From: Lingula anatina | Lineage: Eukaryota > Brachiopoda > Lingulata > Lingulida > Lingulidae | Direction of reading: 5' to 3' | Length of the DNA: 64,000 bases | NCBI RefSeq assembly: GCF_001039355.2 | Contig: NW_019776033.1 | Coordinates: forward strand, 62,001-126,000 | Translations under genes and position numbers: made by a program | In this document: positions 1-11,121 of the stretch, one piece after another | Numbering within the stretch: position 1 is the first letter of the stretch | How the letters are laid out: each line of letters opens with the position of its first letter | The notes under the pieces: model-generated | What the model saw: the letters and a program-made list of their open reading frames with translations, nothing else | Told to the model about the DNA's origin: nothing | The model's database searches: none

Positions 1-96
1 TATACGCTCATAATGTGCCAGACTATGCCACAGTGTTCATAGCAGTTGGGGTCCTTGGAGGGACGGTGACTGCGCTCAACCCTTTGTATACGATAG
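1..96 (+). CDS. Acyl-CoA synthetase, first exon in window
   Basis: Codes [20 protein letters not shown] then ALNPLYT, the A1-A2 region of 4CL-like enzymes. It ends phase 1 at ATAG|GTATAT. It is cut by the window edge or continues upstream. Confidence 0.85.
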
Positions 97-2557
97 GTAT
101 ATAACAGATTTAATCTTTATGTATATCCGCCATTGCTCTATGCTTTGAAGTTTTGGTAATTGTAGGCCGTGCTATCTCAAGTTTTTAATCATCAGATAAT
201 GTCACTTGAATAATTTTTGACTTGTAGTACAGCTGGGTGAAATTTTGATCCGAGACTTACGAGATGAGAAATAAAAGCAATGTACTTAAAAGCGGTGATG
301 CATCTTGCATTAACCAGAGACCAAATTCAGCACTGAAATACATTTTTCGGGTCACCTTTGGATAAAAGTCTGTCATGAAGAATATGACGTGTTTTTAGAA
401 AACACTGTTTCTTTTATACTACATGTCTGATGCAGATGAATTATCCACGCAACTGAAAAGATCCAGTAGCAGTATTCTGGTGGTTGCGCCGTCTTCAGTA
501 AAAAACGCAATAGCAGCGAAATCTCAGTGTCCAAATGTCAAGGTAAAATGGCTTTAGACTTGTAAAGATTATTTTGTCTATAGCTACTACTTATCTTTGT
601 CTGGTCTTACCAACCAATATTTCGTCTGCTTGCAGTCAGACTTCTCAGGGAATGAGGTTGTGATAGGTGTGACTTATCTCCCCCTCTGGTGTGCTATTTG
701 GCCAGATCCCCAAAGAAGAGAAATATTGGCTGGTAAGACCAGACAAATATAAGTAGCTATAGACAACAGAATCTTCACAAGTCTATTACAATAACATAGC
801 TAATGAAACTGTTCTACACTAAAATTGCTTTGTTTTCTGGCATGTTGGCTCGGCATCTTTATGTATTTTATCTTTTCACCTATAAGCATTCAAACAAAAC
901 CCTTTACAGTTCTTTGTTTTTTTTTTTCGCCGGTGGTTTAACTTTAGCTTGCACTTAAGTGTACCATAACTGCAGATGTCCCCGAGGGAAAAATTGAAAT
1001 AGACTTGACGCGTGTTTTTATTGCAAAATAAGAAAATAAGAGGGATATCTTTTCACAGGAAGTGATTGTGTTCGGAAACGTTGACGGAATTAGACCGTTT
1101 ACAAATCTACTGGAAGATGATGGCCATGCATTCCCAGAAAACGTGGATATTAACGTCGACGAAGACGTGTTAGCCTTACCATACAGTAGCGGTACGACGG
1201 GGCTTCCGAAGGGGGTTATGTTAACTCACAAAAACATTGTCGCCAATGTTGAACAGCTAAGGTAAGTTATTCCTCGTTTTATATTTGTATAGTATTATTT
1301 GTCCCAAGGCGCACTTACATTAGAGATCGTTTGTCCCTTCTTGCTACTCTAGGGGTCGTCTGCTCATACTCAGTAGAAATTAGTGGAAATGTTGCAAAAT
1401 TTATAAAAGACCTCCTGTAGTTGATGATGCTCTCTGGGAAACTGTGTTGACGGTAAGTGTTTGTGTCTTTCAATTTAAAAATTGAAATCACTGTATTATG
1501 ATTAGTGCATTTGTAAATAAGAACATTAAAAAATGTCTCTAAAGTAGATGATTGTTTTGAATATGCAAAAATCGGAAAGAACTGTTTTTGTGCACAGGAT
1601 GAAGATTAAAACCTTCTATGCCCACTTGCATCAAATCAAGGTACATTAAATACCAAACGACGAGTAATCTTATTTGCACAATTTCGGTGAAGCTAAAGTC
1701 TGACATGCATTGGTTCACAACTTTAGGCACCACGGTGTCATGGGATATGTCCCCCTCAGTGACTGCCTGGTGGGAGTGCTCCCGTTCTTCCATATATATG
1801 GCCAAGTGGTCACTCTATTCACTGGGCTTGCAGCGGGGGTCAAGATTGTTACTATGCCAAAATTTACCCTGGATGACTACCTGCACATCGTTCACAGACA
1901 TCGGGTATGACTGATTTATTTATTTCTTATTTTTGTTTGTTTATTGTTTTTCTTTCTTTCTTTCTTTAGTTATTAACTGATTAATTTGTTTATATAAAAT
2001 GTATTAATTTATTAGTTAGTTAGATAGTTAGTTACTTACTTACATAAGTTTTACCGTATTTTTTGAGGCAGATTAAAAGTTAGGGCCATTGTCTATGAGC
2101 AGTCAGGACAAAGCTTCAGAATGAGTGCCAGTAGGCCTATAAGTATCTGTAGTATGTTGCTGTTCCCGTAGTGTTCCTAGAGACAAGGCGCCATATTTTG
2201 TTCCATAAGCACCGCGCTGCAGACTTAAGTTAACCCATTATCGTGACAAAGCTAGTCGCTTGATTAACCGATGAATAAAACCATTGTCAATTAAATAGGG
2301 AAATAATTGATTGATTGTTTTCCTGCCAGCCAATACTGATGTTTATGACCTCGTCATGTTTAAGTAGTTAATAGTACGTCGTGTTTGTCTTATTTATCTT
2401 GTTGAGTTTTTTTCTTTTGTGGATGTACTAGTAGCAGTCTGAGAGTGATGTTTTACAATTTGTAATACTTTTCTTGGAGTAAAGCGTATGTTAAGAGTTC
2501 ACTGATGTTGTCATGATTGTTGGTTTTGTTATATTACTGGACCATTGCTCATCCGTG

Positions 2558-2602
<45 letters not shown>

Positions 2603-4868
2603 TTGTTCATGGCGATTGGACGTAAAGGTGTGTAGGCCTATTGTTTATATTGAAAAAGATCAGACATGCGATGTTTTAAGCCGATTAAAGTAAAGGGCTC
2701 ATTTCCATTGAAAATGTCATTCTACGAATATCGGTCCAACTCCGCGGATATTCTCGCCGAATGCGGTAAGATAAACAGATCAACATGCCCCCTTTTGTTT
2801 CCAAAGTACTCGTATAGGGCCTATTCGCCAGCTTTTCGGTATTTCACTCAACGCCAGGAGGTTTGTTAATCTGTTTGCATTCAGCGGGAGTCCCTGCGGA
2901 GTTGAATCGATCTAAGTAAAACGATAGTTTCATTGTGAATGTGCCCTAAGTCAGTACGATAACGAGGTCGCAAACACAGCGGATTTGGCTTTGCCTGACA
3001 CCATACAAAATGTTCACTAGCGTTTGCACAATTTCGTCATGAAGCCTACCGCTGAGCTGGTGACACTGTGATTGGTTATAATTGCGTAAATAGAATAGGC
3101 CTAGATTGCATTTAGTTTGTCGTTCATATTTAGGCGACATCGCTTCATGTGGTCCCACCCATAGCCCTCCGCATGGCTAAATACCCGGATATTCACAAAT
3201 TCGACCTCTCCTCCGTTCGACAAGTGTTCTCCGCCGCTGCGCCTCTCTCTGATACTCTAAGCGAAGAATTCAGCACCGTTACTGGCTTAAGTGACATTAA
3301 ACAATGTAAGAATACTATATTCTATTTGATACTAAAAAAAACCTATTCTTTATGTTAAAATGATCAAGAGATTTTTTTAAAAAAGTGAGGTGTTTTTTTA
3401 ATAATTTCACTAAATGCACATGAATACTGACTGTCTTTTTCTATTAACCAGATATTTGATTTGGGAGTAAATGGATATTTCCAAGAAAGTTGTGTCTGCA
3501 CAAATGGAACCTGTGAAGCATAAGGCCCGCATACTGTTGCTGTCTAGTCTGTGATTTTTAACAGTCTACATATTCTCAGCATTTTGGTTTGTTTGAAATT
3601 CAGGTTATGGGCTCACAGAGACCAGCCCGGTCACTCACTGCTGCCCGCCTAGAAGCTGGAAGAGTGGGTCTATTGGCGTCCCAGTGCCGAATACCAAACA
3701 TAAGGTAGTAATATTACATGTACAGATGCGGTGCTAATAGAAGCATCTCTCTCCCGCTTTCTCTCTCCCCCCCCCCTTCTCTCTCTCATTCTCTCTCAGG
3801 ACACGAAGCAGAACTGACACCAGATTCCACTTTTTCACAGTAGGTTGTAGACTTCAAAGTATGACAGTTTGATTTCAGTCTCAACGGGATAAAATAGATC
3901 TTCGCACTGTGTTAGGCAGTTTACATGTAAAACAAATTGATTATTTAGTGACCTCTTATTTTTTTTCCTCGATTGCTAGTTGACTTTGATACATGCACTA
4001 TGACCAATGGCTTATAATATCTCTTGCTGTACTACATTACATGTAGGTTTATTACATGTACAACCCAAAGCTTGTATACTGAGTCACAATGCAACTCTGT
4101 TTGATGTGGCACTGGTATTAAAAGTAGACAGAATTTTAAATTGAAGCATTATGTTAGATACAAATGTATGTTTTGACACTGTGAATAAACAAAGACTTTC
4201 ACCCAACTATGTAGATATTAAAAACACTGGGGAACTTTATGCATATTTCATATGCATCATGAAAAGAACTCGCTGTATAGGATGAGCCGAAATAAAGGAG
4301 GTCATTGGAGTATATAGATTACAATATTTATTGATATTTTACTTGCAATATCCCTATGGAAATACTGTGACACACAGGGCAAACAACGATGATCCACCGG
4401 ATGATCATGAATAGAAACTAAAACAATTGTTGAAACCATATTTAATTAATATTTTATATGCTAAAAGCATTCTGATAAAATTATTTCTACAGAGGGTTAT
4501 TAGATGAGATTAGTTGGCTTCAATCTGGATATGGAGAAATTATACACAATTTGTCCAAGATCTAGTTAAGTATTAATTACTTGTTTGTTCACAACGTGGG
4601 TGGTTACCTTGCCCACTGCATCCGAACTCCCAACTTGTTTTAAATCTTCTTTTTCCTTTACAATTCCCCCTGGATTTTCTTATCCTCCATTCTATCTTTA
4701 GGTCCATTTTTCCAAGTATTTTGGGTAAACACATAGCGTTGCCACGGCTGAGGTGGTTTATGGTCATTTGGAAATTTGAAATTTGGAGCTCAGTGCCTTT
4801 TTTAGAATGCTGTATGAAGTATGAAACATGTATGTACGTTTATACAAAAAAGTTGCAAAGGCATTTCT

Positions 4869-4899
<31 letters not shown>

Positions 4900-6227
4900 G
4901 CCACTACACATCGGTCACTTACCATTCACGACGGATATTGTACTTCCTCTTCCTGTCACTCGAAGCCCCCATTTCACATTGACCCTCATTTCTTCGGTAA
5001 CGGAACTGTTCATTTACTGGTTCTGTTTGAACATCGTAGATTGTCGACATTGAGTCCAATACTCCCCAGGGCCCAATGCAGGAAGGCGAGCTTTGTGTCC
5101 AGGGCCCGCAAGTGATGAAGGGCTACGCGAACAATCCCGAGGCCACGGCAGAGTGCATAAAAGACGGCTGGTTTCATACTGGTTAATATTGCTTCTCATC
5201 CCACGCTTGTTTTAATAATTGTTATAATTTAATAAATTACCGTATCTTGTCTGGCTTGTCTGAATGTTAAGTATTTATCTTCGTCATTTGTCTTAACCCT
5301 AGTTTCAGTCATTATTAACCCTAATAATATCACCGTTGTTGTAGAGGTAACATCAATAAAGCTTTACGGTGTATGCTTGAGCTAAAAATAAATCTTTTCT
5401 TTTGCTGTGATTTAGAAATTCATAGCTAAGAGAAGAAAAACATGTAAAATACCATACAGTAAATAATTTAATAACACTTGTACGTGTCTTGAAAACGTGT
5501 CTTGAAAACCTGAGCTTTTTTTAATTTGACAACTATAGTTTTCTTTCAATGATTTTTCTTTTTTGTAGGTGATATTGGGTATCTAGACGCCGACGGTCAT
5601 GTGTTTATCAGTGACCGATTGAAAGAACTGATCAAGTTCAAGGGATTCCAGGTAAATTTTCTTTTCTATTTTAATTTTATTAAGTTTTTTCTGGTGTTTG
5701 ATTTTACTGAAAAGAAATCTACATGCATACGTTGCATACAAGCCGATTTTGCTGTATTGCACGTAACTGCTCTGTCGTGATTTCGATTTCAATTTGACAA
5801 AAAGGACTTTTGATGATGTTCAGAGAGCATCGCACATTAAATCATCACTTGTCCGTTTACATATATATTTACCATTAGCGAACGCCAAATTGAATTTGCA
5901 CGGGTTTTTGATCGCATTCCAACAGGTATCGATTGATAAAATCAATTTTGCACTGTATCGTGAAGTACATTGTTACTTTTTGTTGTCAGTTTTCTTTAAA
6001 GTATCATCTTGTAAGCGACATCTTTTACAAACATTCAGTGTATGGAAATAAAGGATTATTGGTTTATTCATGAAACTTTTATTTAGATAAGTGTATTAAT
6101 CCTCTCTTATTTATAACAATTTGTTCTTCTCATCTGATGATACCTTCTCAGTTGGAAAATCTGCATAACATTTGAAAGAATTTAGACCCTAAATTAAATG
6201 AAAGTATATTATTTATCATCATCATCA

Positions 6228-6266
<39 letters not shown>

Positions 6267-7325
6267 GAAGTCAAATTCAAAGAGGTTTTGAACTATTGGA
6301 AACTTTTGGCATCGAAAATTATAATGGCTTTAAATATATTTATATACCCCTCTTCAAGGTCCCGCCAGCAGAGCTGGAGGCAGTGATATTGACTAACCCA
6401 GCGGTTCTTGACGTAGCAGTAATAGGTGTCGACGACGAAGAAGCGGGAGAGCTTCCCAAGGCGTTCGTCGTGGTAAAACCGCACGCTCAGTTGTTAGAAA
6501 TAGAGCTTCAGGATTACGTTAAAAGTAAGCGCATATCCTATTTGTGAAGTGTACGCAGTTTTTAATGGAATTTTTTAATAGTACAACAAAGCTGTAATTG
6601 CAATAAGATCAAACTTAGAAAAATTGAATTATTCACTCAGCTCTTTCTTGGAACAAGCATAGAGGCATTATTCCCCTCCATGGTTTGATATTGCATCTGC
6701 AATATAAAGACTCTGCTCAGATTTGTCAGACAGTATATTGAGCCCTAATTATATATTTGTTCCTTTCCGTAATTTGAAAACTGTTTGATGGTCAATACTA
6801 AAGCCAGTAATAACAGAGGTTTGGTGAAAACTGTCATAGAGAAATAAGGGGAAATTAATATGTCTACTTTATGAAATATAATGTTCTTTTTAGCAAGAAT
6901 GCATATTTATATCAGTGCCAAAAAACTTTTCAGAAATATTTCTTACTTTAATGTATGTAAACAAATATATATGGCTATATAGAATGGGCGTCGAGAGAGT
7001 AGGCCATTCATAATTTACTGTTTATTTAATCATAGAGCTGTGAATTTTCGTAAGTCCTTTATTTCAAGCAAGCAAATTTGATTTGTTTATCATATAAACA
7101 TCGCCATAATTGAAAAGTGTATTTATCTTTGGGCATTGAAATGAATGGATTTTTTGTTTGTTTGTTAATAACGCCTTTTTATTTATATTGTTATTTACTT
7201 CTTTTTAAGCGAAAGTGGCTCCATACAAACGGCTGCGCGGTGGAGTGGAATTCGTTCAAGAAATTCCAAAGACACCAACTGGGAAGATTCTGCGGCGTAT
7301 GCTAAAAAATCGGGATCAGAAATAA
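1..7325 (+). CDS. 4-coumarate-CoA-ligase-like acyl-CoA synthetase (3' ten exons; N-terminus off window)
   Basis: Adenylate-forming (ANL superfamily) enzyme that activates a carboxylic acid with ATP and joins it to CoA. Exons: 1-96, 436-542, 1059-1261, 1727-1904, 3134-3305, 3604-3704, 5040-5181, 5569-5651, 6359-6524, 7210-7325; all junctions are GT-AG and every phase matches, giving about 454 residues. Visible motifs are the P-loop [27 protein letters not shown], the A5 motif [11 protein letters not shown], the hinge region GWFHTGD...[15 protein letters not shown], and the catalytic lysine motif [11 protein letters not shown] near the C-terminus. Family members are about 540 aa, so roughly 90 N-terminal residues lie upstream. 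The protein ends NRDQK, so there is no SKL-type peroxisomal signal. Substrate cannot be read from sequence; 4CL-like, luciferase-like and medium-chain acyl-CoA synthetases share these motifs. Confidence 0.93.
436..542 (+). CDS. Acyl-CoA synthetase exon ([10 protein letters not shown]...)
   Basis: Acceptor TGATGCAG before ATGAATTATCC; donor GTCAAG|GTAAAA. Completes the split Asp codon, reads [20 protein letters not shown] and ends phase 0. Confidence 0.88.
556..784. mobile_element. Foldback/MITE in acyl-CoA synthetase intron
   Basis: Two ~65-bp arms are near-perfect inverted copies: 556-622 (starts AGACTTGTAAAGATT) and 719-784 (ends AATCTTCACAAGTCT). The ~95-bp centre is unrelated. No coding capacity. 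It sits 14 bp past the donor of exon 436-542. Confidence 0.8.
1059..1261 (+). CDS. Acyl-CoA synthetase exon with AMP-binding P-loop
   Basis: Acceptor TTTTCACAG, donor CTAAG|GTAAGT. Carries the AMP-binding signature [17 protein letters not shown]. Starts phase 0 and ends with two bases of an Arg codon. Confidence 0.95.
1727..1904 (+). CDS. Acyl-CoA synthetase exon (LPFFHIYGQ)
   Basis: Acceptor ACTTTAG; donor CATCGG|GTATGA. Reads [20 protein letters not shown] then [11 protein letters not shown], the A4 aromatic/His region of 4CL-type enzymes. Confidence 0.93.
2558..2602. repeat. Microsatellite (ATT)n
   Basis: About fifteen ATT units in an intron of the acyl-CoA synthetase gene. Confidence 0.97.
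2694..2946. mobile_element. MITE subfamily B, copy 1 (intron)
   Basis: Terminal inverted repeats AGGGCTCATTTCCATTGAAA and the complement of TTTCATTGTGAATGTGCCC, with TAA on both sides. Internally shares AACTCCGCGGA and GGAGTTGAATCGATCTA with the other copies. Confidence 0.75.
3134..3305 (+). CDS. Acyl-CoA synthetase exon (substrate-pocket segment)
   Basis: Acceptor CATATTTAG, donor CAAT|GTAAGA. Reads [17 protein letters not shown] and later [17 protein letters not shown], the usual VPPI...GAAPL pocket region. Ends phase 1. Confidence 0.93.
3604..3704 (+). CDS. Acyl-CoA synthetase exon (YGLTE motif)
   Basis: Acceptor AAATTCAG, donor CATAAG|GTAGTA. The split codon gives [11 protein letters not shown]: the residue before YGLTE is Cys where Gly is usual. 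Ends phase 0. Confidence 0.92.
5040..5181 (+). CDS. Acyl-CoA synthetase exon ([14 protein letters not shown])
   Basis: Acceptor ACATCGTAG, donor CATACTG|GTTAAT. Codes [20 protein letters not shown] ending DGWFHTG, the A7 motif. Confidence 0.93.
5569..5651 (+). CDS. Acyl-CoA synthetase exon (hinge)
   Basis: Acceptor TTTTTTGTAG, donor TTCCAG|GTAAAT. Reads [20 protein letters not shown] then IKFKGFQ, the A8 hinge between the two domains. Confidence 0.93.
6214..6265. repeat. Microsatellite (ATC)n-(ATT)n
   Basis: ATC units then ATT units in an intron of the acyl-CoA synthetase gene. Confidence 0.97.
6359..6524 (+). CDS. Acyl-CoA synthetase exon (C-terminal domain)
   Basis: Acceptor CTCTTCAAG, donor TTAAAA|GTAAGC. 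Reads [20 protein letters not shown] and later [12 protein letters not shown], the start of the mobile C-terminal domain. Confidence 0.92.
7210..7325 (+). CDS. Acyl-CoA synthetase last exon
   Basis: Acceptor CTTTTTAAG. Reads [20 protein letters not shown] then [11 protein letters not shown] with the catalytic Lys, ending at TAA (7323-7325). Confidence 0.93.
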
Positions 7326-8775
7326 TACGAGCAGGAAAAAGGGGAAGATAGATGACAACACAATATTCAGATCTGTGTCCGAGCTCTGCAAACCGGTCAA
7401 CCTATTTTGAGACCATAATACCCTATTTTCACACAAGATACAATTACTTGTTTGTTTTTTTTTTTTTTTGTTTGTTTGTTTGTTTGTTTATTTATCTTTT
7501 ATAATTTTTTTGTCATTGAATGAAATTGTAGCTGGGACTTTGTTCATTAAGCAATATTAAGCATTAATAAGCAATGATTACAGTATGTGCATCCAATTGC
7601 ACAACGTGTATCATTGCTTAATTTGTTGATACATCGTGTCATTCCGGCACATAAACTTTAAACAACACGTTCATGTAGTTTTATAGGGTTTATTGTGTAA
7701 AATATCTTACATTAATGGGCGACTTCTTGTATAGAATTTGGTGCTATATGCAAAAGACATAGACATACGTCTTATCCTTTTGCTGCCTCCAAAAGCAAAA
7801 GAGGTTAAGGATATTGTCACCCTTCGGCCAAAATTCCTTATTTACAGCCTTATATACATTCTTCTGTTGGGTTATAGATTAATCTTCAATGTTCAGTGAC
7901 TAAATTGATTAACATTTACATAAATGTCGTCCTACGGGAGAGTAATAATTGCGATTTTGGGCTCAAAACTGAAAAATCGTTTTCTCAAATTTCTTTTTTA
8001 CCCGAGTACCCACGATCGCCGCTTCATCGTCGATTTAATGGCACCATTTAGTACTCCAAAACCATGCCAGCGATTTATCCTATAAGTTTTAGTTCAGATT
8101 TTATCGTTGATAAAGCAAAATTATGCCTTTATTAAATGAAAATCTGTAATAAGGCGCCCATAACTACATTAAAAAACTACATTAACCAAAATGACGGCAC
8201 ATGATTGTAGTCCATACACTCATGGTTAGCTCTGCCAATTTTCGTGATAAAATCTTGTTCATGGATGAAGTCACGCCCCTTACCGATTGCTATCTCACCT
8301 CAAAATAGGAAGGTGTTAAATTGACGATTAAAGCTTTGAGTTTTCTATGCTTATACATTGCAACGAGAAATATAAACGCCGACATTTTATATTTTCGAGG
8401 GTTTTTTATTGTTTTGAATCAGCACTTAGATAGATGCATTACTGAATAATTAGATGCAACGAAAACCTCATTTTCGGTATCTGGATGATAATAAAGGGTT
8501 ACAATATCCTTAAATGTTCTTGTTACAGATCAGGTAACAAATAAAAGTCATTTTACATTTTATTATGATTATAATTATTTGGTAATATAATTGATCAAAT
8601 ATATTTTAAATTTTACATTCGTTTGCATTGTGTGCATTTGTTTTTTCCGTGAAATACCAGTATAGAAGTTCAAGTCCTAGATTTGTCATTTTCTCTTCAA
8701 AAGTAGGCGTCAATATGCAGTTTCAACTGTTTTCTTCTCTTGGACTCAATATTTCTATCTTGGGATTAGAACTTC
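7326..8775. other. Intergenic: convergent 3' ends
   Basis: AT-rich, with a T-rich run near 7450 and no open frame of note. It separates the 3' end of the acyl-CoA synthetase from the 3' end of the - strand precursor gene A. I see no clear poly(A) signal close to the synthetase stop. Confidence 0.6.
8558..8563 (-). terminator. Candidate poly(A) signal for precursor A
   Basis: AATAAA on the - strand, about 213 nt past the stop codon of precursor gene A. Confidence 0.35.
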
Positions 8776-9129
8776 TCATTGCCCCCTGTTGTATAAGTTT
8801 TTACTGGCACTGCTCCTGCTTTGGGCCGATTGCCTAAAAGCTGGATTCAGCAAAACATGAAAAGTTCTTTTCCCAAAAAACGGCCGTCGTCTGCCCTCTT
8901 CTTGTTGTTGATAGGCCAACTGTCTCTCCCCAGAGTATTGGGGCAAATGCGTGTCTAAGAATGGATGGAAAGGCGCTACAATTGCATCCATTTGTGAGGG
9001 ATAATTTTCTTCATTTTCTACATCTTGGGCAAGTTCTTGGCGAATCCAGTCTTCGATTGAGGCACAATTCACATCAACAAGTAACAGCAGTAAAGTGCAG
9101 CATATGATTGAGGTTGCCTTTGGAACCAT
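8776..9129 (-). CDS. Secreted neuropeptide-like precursor A
   Basis: 117-aa frame opening with a clear signal peptide (residues 1-23, hydrophobic core CCTLLLLLV, likely cleaved after VNCA). An acidic spacer follows, then IVAPFHPF at 50-57, a tribasic site RRR (80-82), PFFG (83-86), KR (87-88), and a 29-residue tail TFHVLLNPAFRQ... with no cysteine. The order basic / short Gly-ended peptide / KR is what prohormone convertases and amidation enzymes use, so PFF-amide and the tail peptide are possible products. A 3' splice site (TATGTTACAG, exon from 9142) lies 12 nt upstream of the ATG, so the 5' UTR is spliced. Not a family I recognise; resembles precursor B at 10705-11121 in layout and local sequence. 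Confidence 0.7.
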   Translation of the reverse strand: MVPKATSIICCTLLLLLVDVNCASIEDWIRQELAQDVENEENYPSQMDAIVAPFHPFLDTHLPQYSGERQLAYQQQEEGRRRPFFGKRTFHVLLNPAFRQSAQSRSSASKNLYNRGQ

Positions 9130-9142
9130 TTTGATAAGAAGT

Positions 9143-10704
9143 CTGTAACATAAAATTATAACGTGGGGATTTTAATTGCTTGAGGTTTAGTGAGATATAT
9201 TTTATAAGTGAAGGGATTTTTTGGCACCGCCTTTCTTGACTAATTGTTTTCGATGCCTAGTGTATAATATATAATTTAGTCGAAAGAAACATGCACATAC
9301 TGGAAATGGAAGGGTCAAACTACCGGCTTTTATTAGCTATAAAGGTTGTAAAGACAGATTTCGATTCATCTTTATTTTCCACTGGATTAGAGTTTTTCTT
9401 TTCACATAAAGGGCATAGCTTAACTTCTTTGTGAATATCTTAATTAGGGAATATCTTAATTAGGGAAAATGAAAGTAATGTCTCACTAAACGTGTAAGCT
9501 CCGCACGAAACACGAGAGAATCGGAAAATCAAATGTGTCCGAAAATCACATTGTTTACAATAACGACCCTTTAAATTCTGTCTCATTTAATGGAAAAGTT
9601 ATTTTATAATTTTATACTTTGCAGCCAAAAACTTAAACAAGAAATTCCTCAATCACTGAATAATTTAAACTCAGTTTATAGAAAACAGCTGAAGAAGCAG
9701 TATGCTTAATATTCCCAAACGTCAAATAATAAAAACGTTGCTTTAATATACTTAAATACAACAATCTTATAGAAAATTCGTAAAATATAATGTATGCTAC
9801 TGTCTTTTCTTATATTACTAATTAAAATATGGTAATCTAGCTTTGTTTCCACCAGAAGGTGACGTAAATAATACGTCGACGCCGGGCGTGTTTGCAAAAC
9901 TGTCTTCAGAATGCAACACCGATAACTTAATAAGAGAGGGGAAATCTTGGTCATTAAGAGTTGGATTTTATCATCGTTAGTGGGCGTGCGATCCCAGTAC
10001 GTAGTGCGCTCTCCCCATAACTACTACCTTTTCTATTCATTTGTTAAATCTTTGAATGAAATGCCGAACAAAAATTACCAGAATTGCTATGCTGTAAATT
10101 GACAAGGGTACTAGCAGCGCTCACCTTTTATCAGGGATACAAACATTGCATTTTTTTAATGCGTAGATCGATTTGTTTAACATGCTATCAGAATTTATAA
10201 GAATAACGCATACAATGATAAAAATCAATATGAAAAATGTTTAGAGAACGCGTGCAAGCATAAAACTAGCAAACTTTCACTTTGATGAAAAGCAAATCTG
10301 ATCGCGTCTCAAGGAGGGTTTTCCTAGACGAATACAGAAATTCATACTTATTTCCCACACGTAAAGATAATGTACATTTAAGACAGCTGCTGCAGTGATG
10401 AAGTTTTTTCTTGATTAAAAAATAATTATAAAGGACATAAGCCAACCCAAATTGTTTTTACAGCAATGAATAACGCATTACGGAAGTCTCTTGATTCCTT
10501 CCGCTCTGATTATCATATAACAATAACGAAACTCTCTGGAATCAGTTTCTCTGTCTGCTTTACAAACAAATACTATAAACGATAGTTTGGTCTAAATTGT
10601 CAATTTTGGTGTCAGCTTCTTTGGAAATTTTGCAACAGGAAGAGCGATCAATGGCGTTTAGAGTGCCAAAGGGGAAGTTCGCGAAAACTCTGATGAAAAT
10701 TCAG
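9143..10704. other. Intergenic/5' intron region between precursors A and B
   Basis: No convincing coding exon. On the - strand a donor-like AAAAG|GTGAGC near 10118-10122 lies about 75 nt downstream of a TTATAAATT at about 10191-10198. It could be the non-coding first exon of precursor A, but this is weak. Confidence 0.35.
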
Positions 10705-11121
10705 TTAATCCCTGTCAGGTGGCGAAGCTAAACACATGGAAAGACAAGTTTTCTTTGTATTTGGCGTTGTTCCTCCAGCAAGAACATTGCACTGGAAATT
10801 ACAACGGTTAGCACTCTTTTGCAGATATCCCCAAACTCGCTTGCGCTTTCCCAAGTAACGCCGGCGCTTTTGTTGAGCCTGCATTAGGATCTCATCGTCT
10901 CTGTCGTTTTCTGCGGGACTATCATATGCAATATTCGGATAATATGGCCCAAAGGGAAGCAACACAATCCCATGATGCGCTGCGTCTCGCATGTCTGAAG
11001 CGTCGTCGCCGTCGTTAGCGTTCAACCGAAACAGCAGCTGGTCGAGTGGAAAGCAGTTCGCAGCGCCCAGCAGTAGCACGAGAAATGCGCAAAATAATTT
11101 CATTACTGGTATTGTCTTCAT
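10705..11121 (-). CDS. Secreted neuropeptide-like precursor B with four-cysteine tail
   Basis: 138-aa frame with signal peptide (1-23 or so, core MKLFCAFLVLLLGAANC; a second in-frame Met at residue 7 could be used). An acidic spacer contains IVLLPFGPYY (52-61). KRRR (85-88), YLG (89-91) and KRKR (92-95) follow, then VWGYLQKSANR and cysteines at 107, 111, 126 and 130 (C-x3-C-x14-C-x3-C). The cassette matches precursor A (RRR-PFFG-KR), so the two look like diverged tandem duplicates. The 3' splice site CGCATTTCAG at 11133 (exon from 11132) lies 11 nt before the ATG, the same architecture as gene A. A C-x3-C pair is typical of helical hairpins; I do not recognise the hormone family. Confidence 0.72.
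   Translation of the reverse strand: MKTIPVMKLFCAFLVLLLGAANCFPLDQLLFRLNANDGDDASDMRDAAHHGIVLLPFGPYYPNIAYDSPAENDRDDEILMQAQQKRRRYLGKRKRVWGYLQKSANRCNFQCNVLAGGTTPNTKKTCLSMCLASPPDRD

Noticed and set aside
2666-2869. 67-codon + strand frame
   Set aside because: Lies inside a MITE subfamily B copy.
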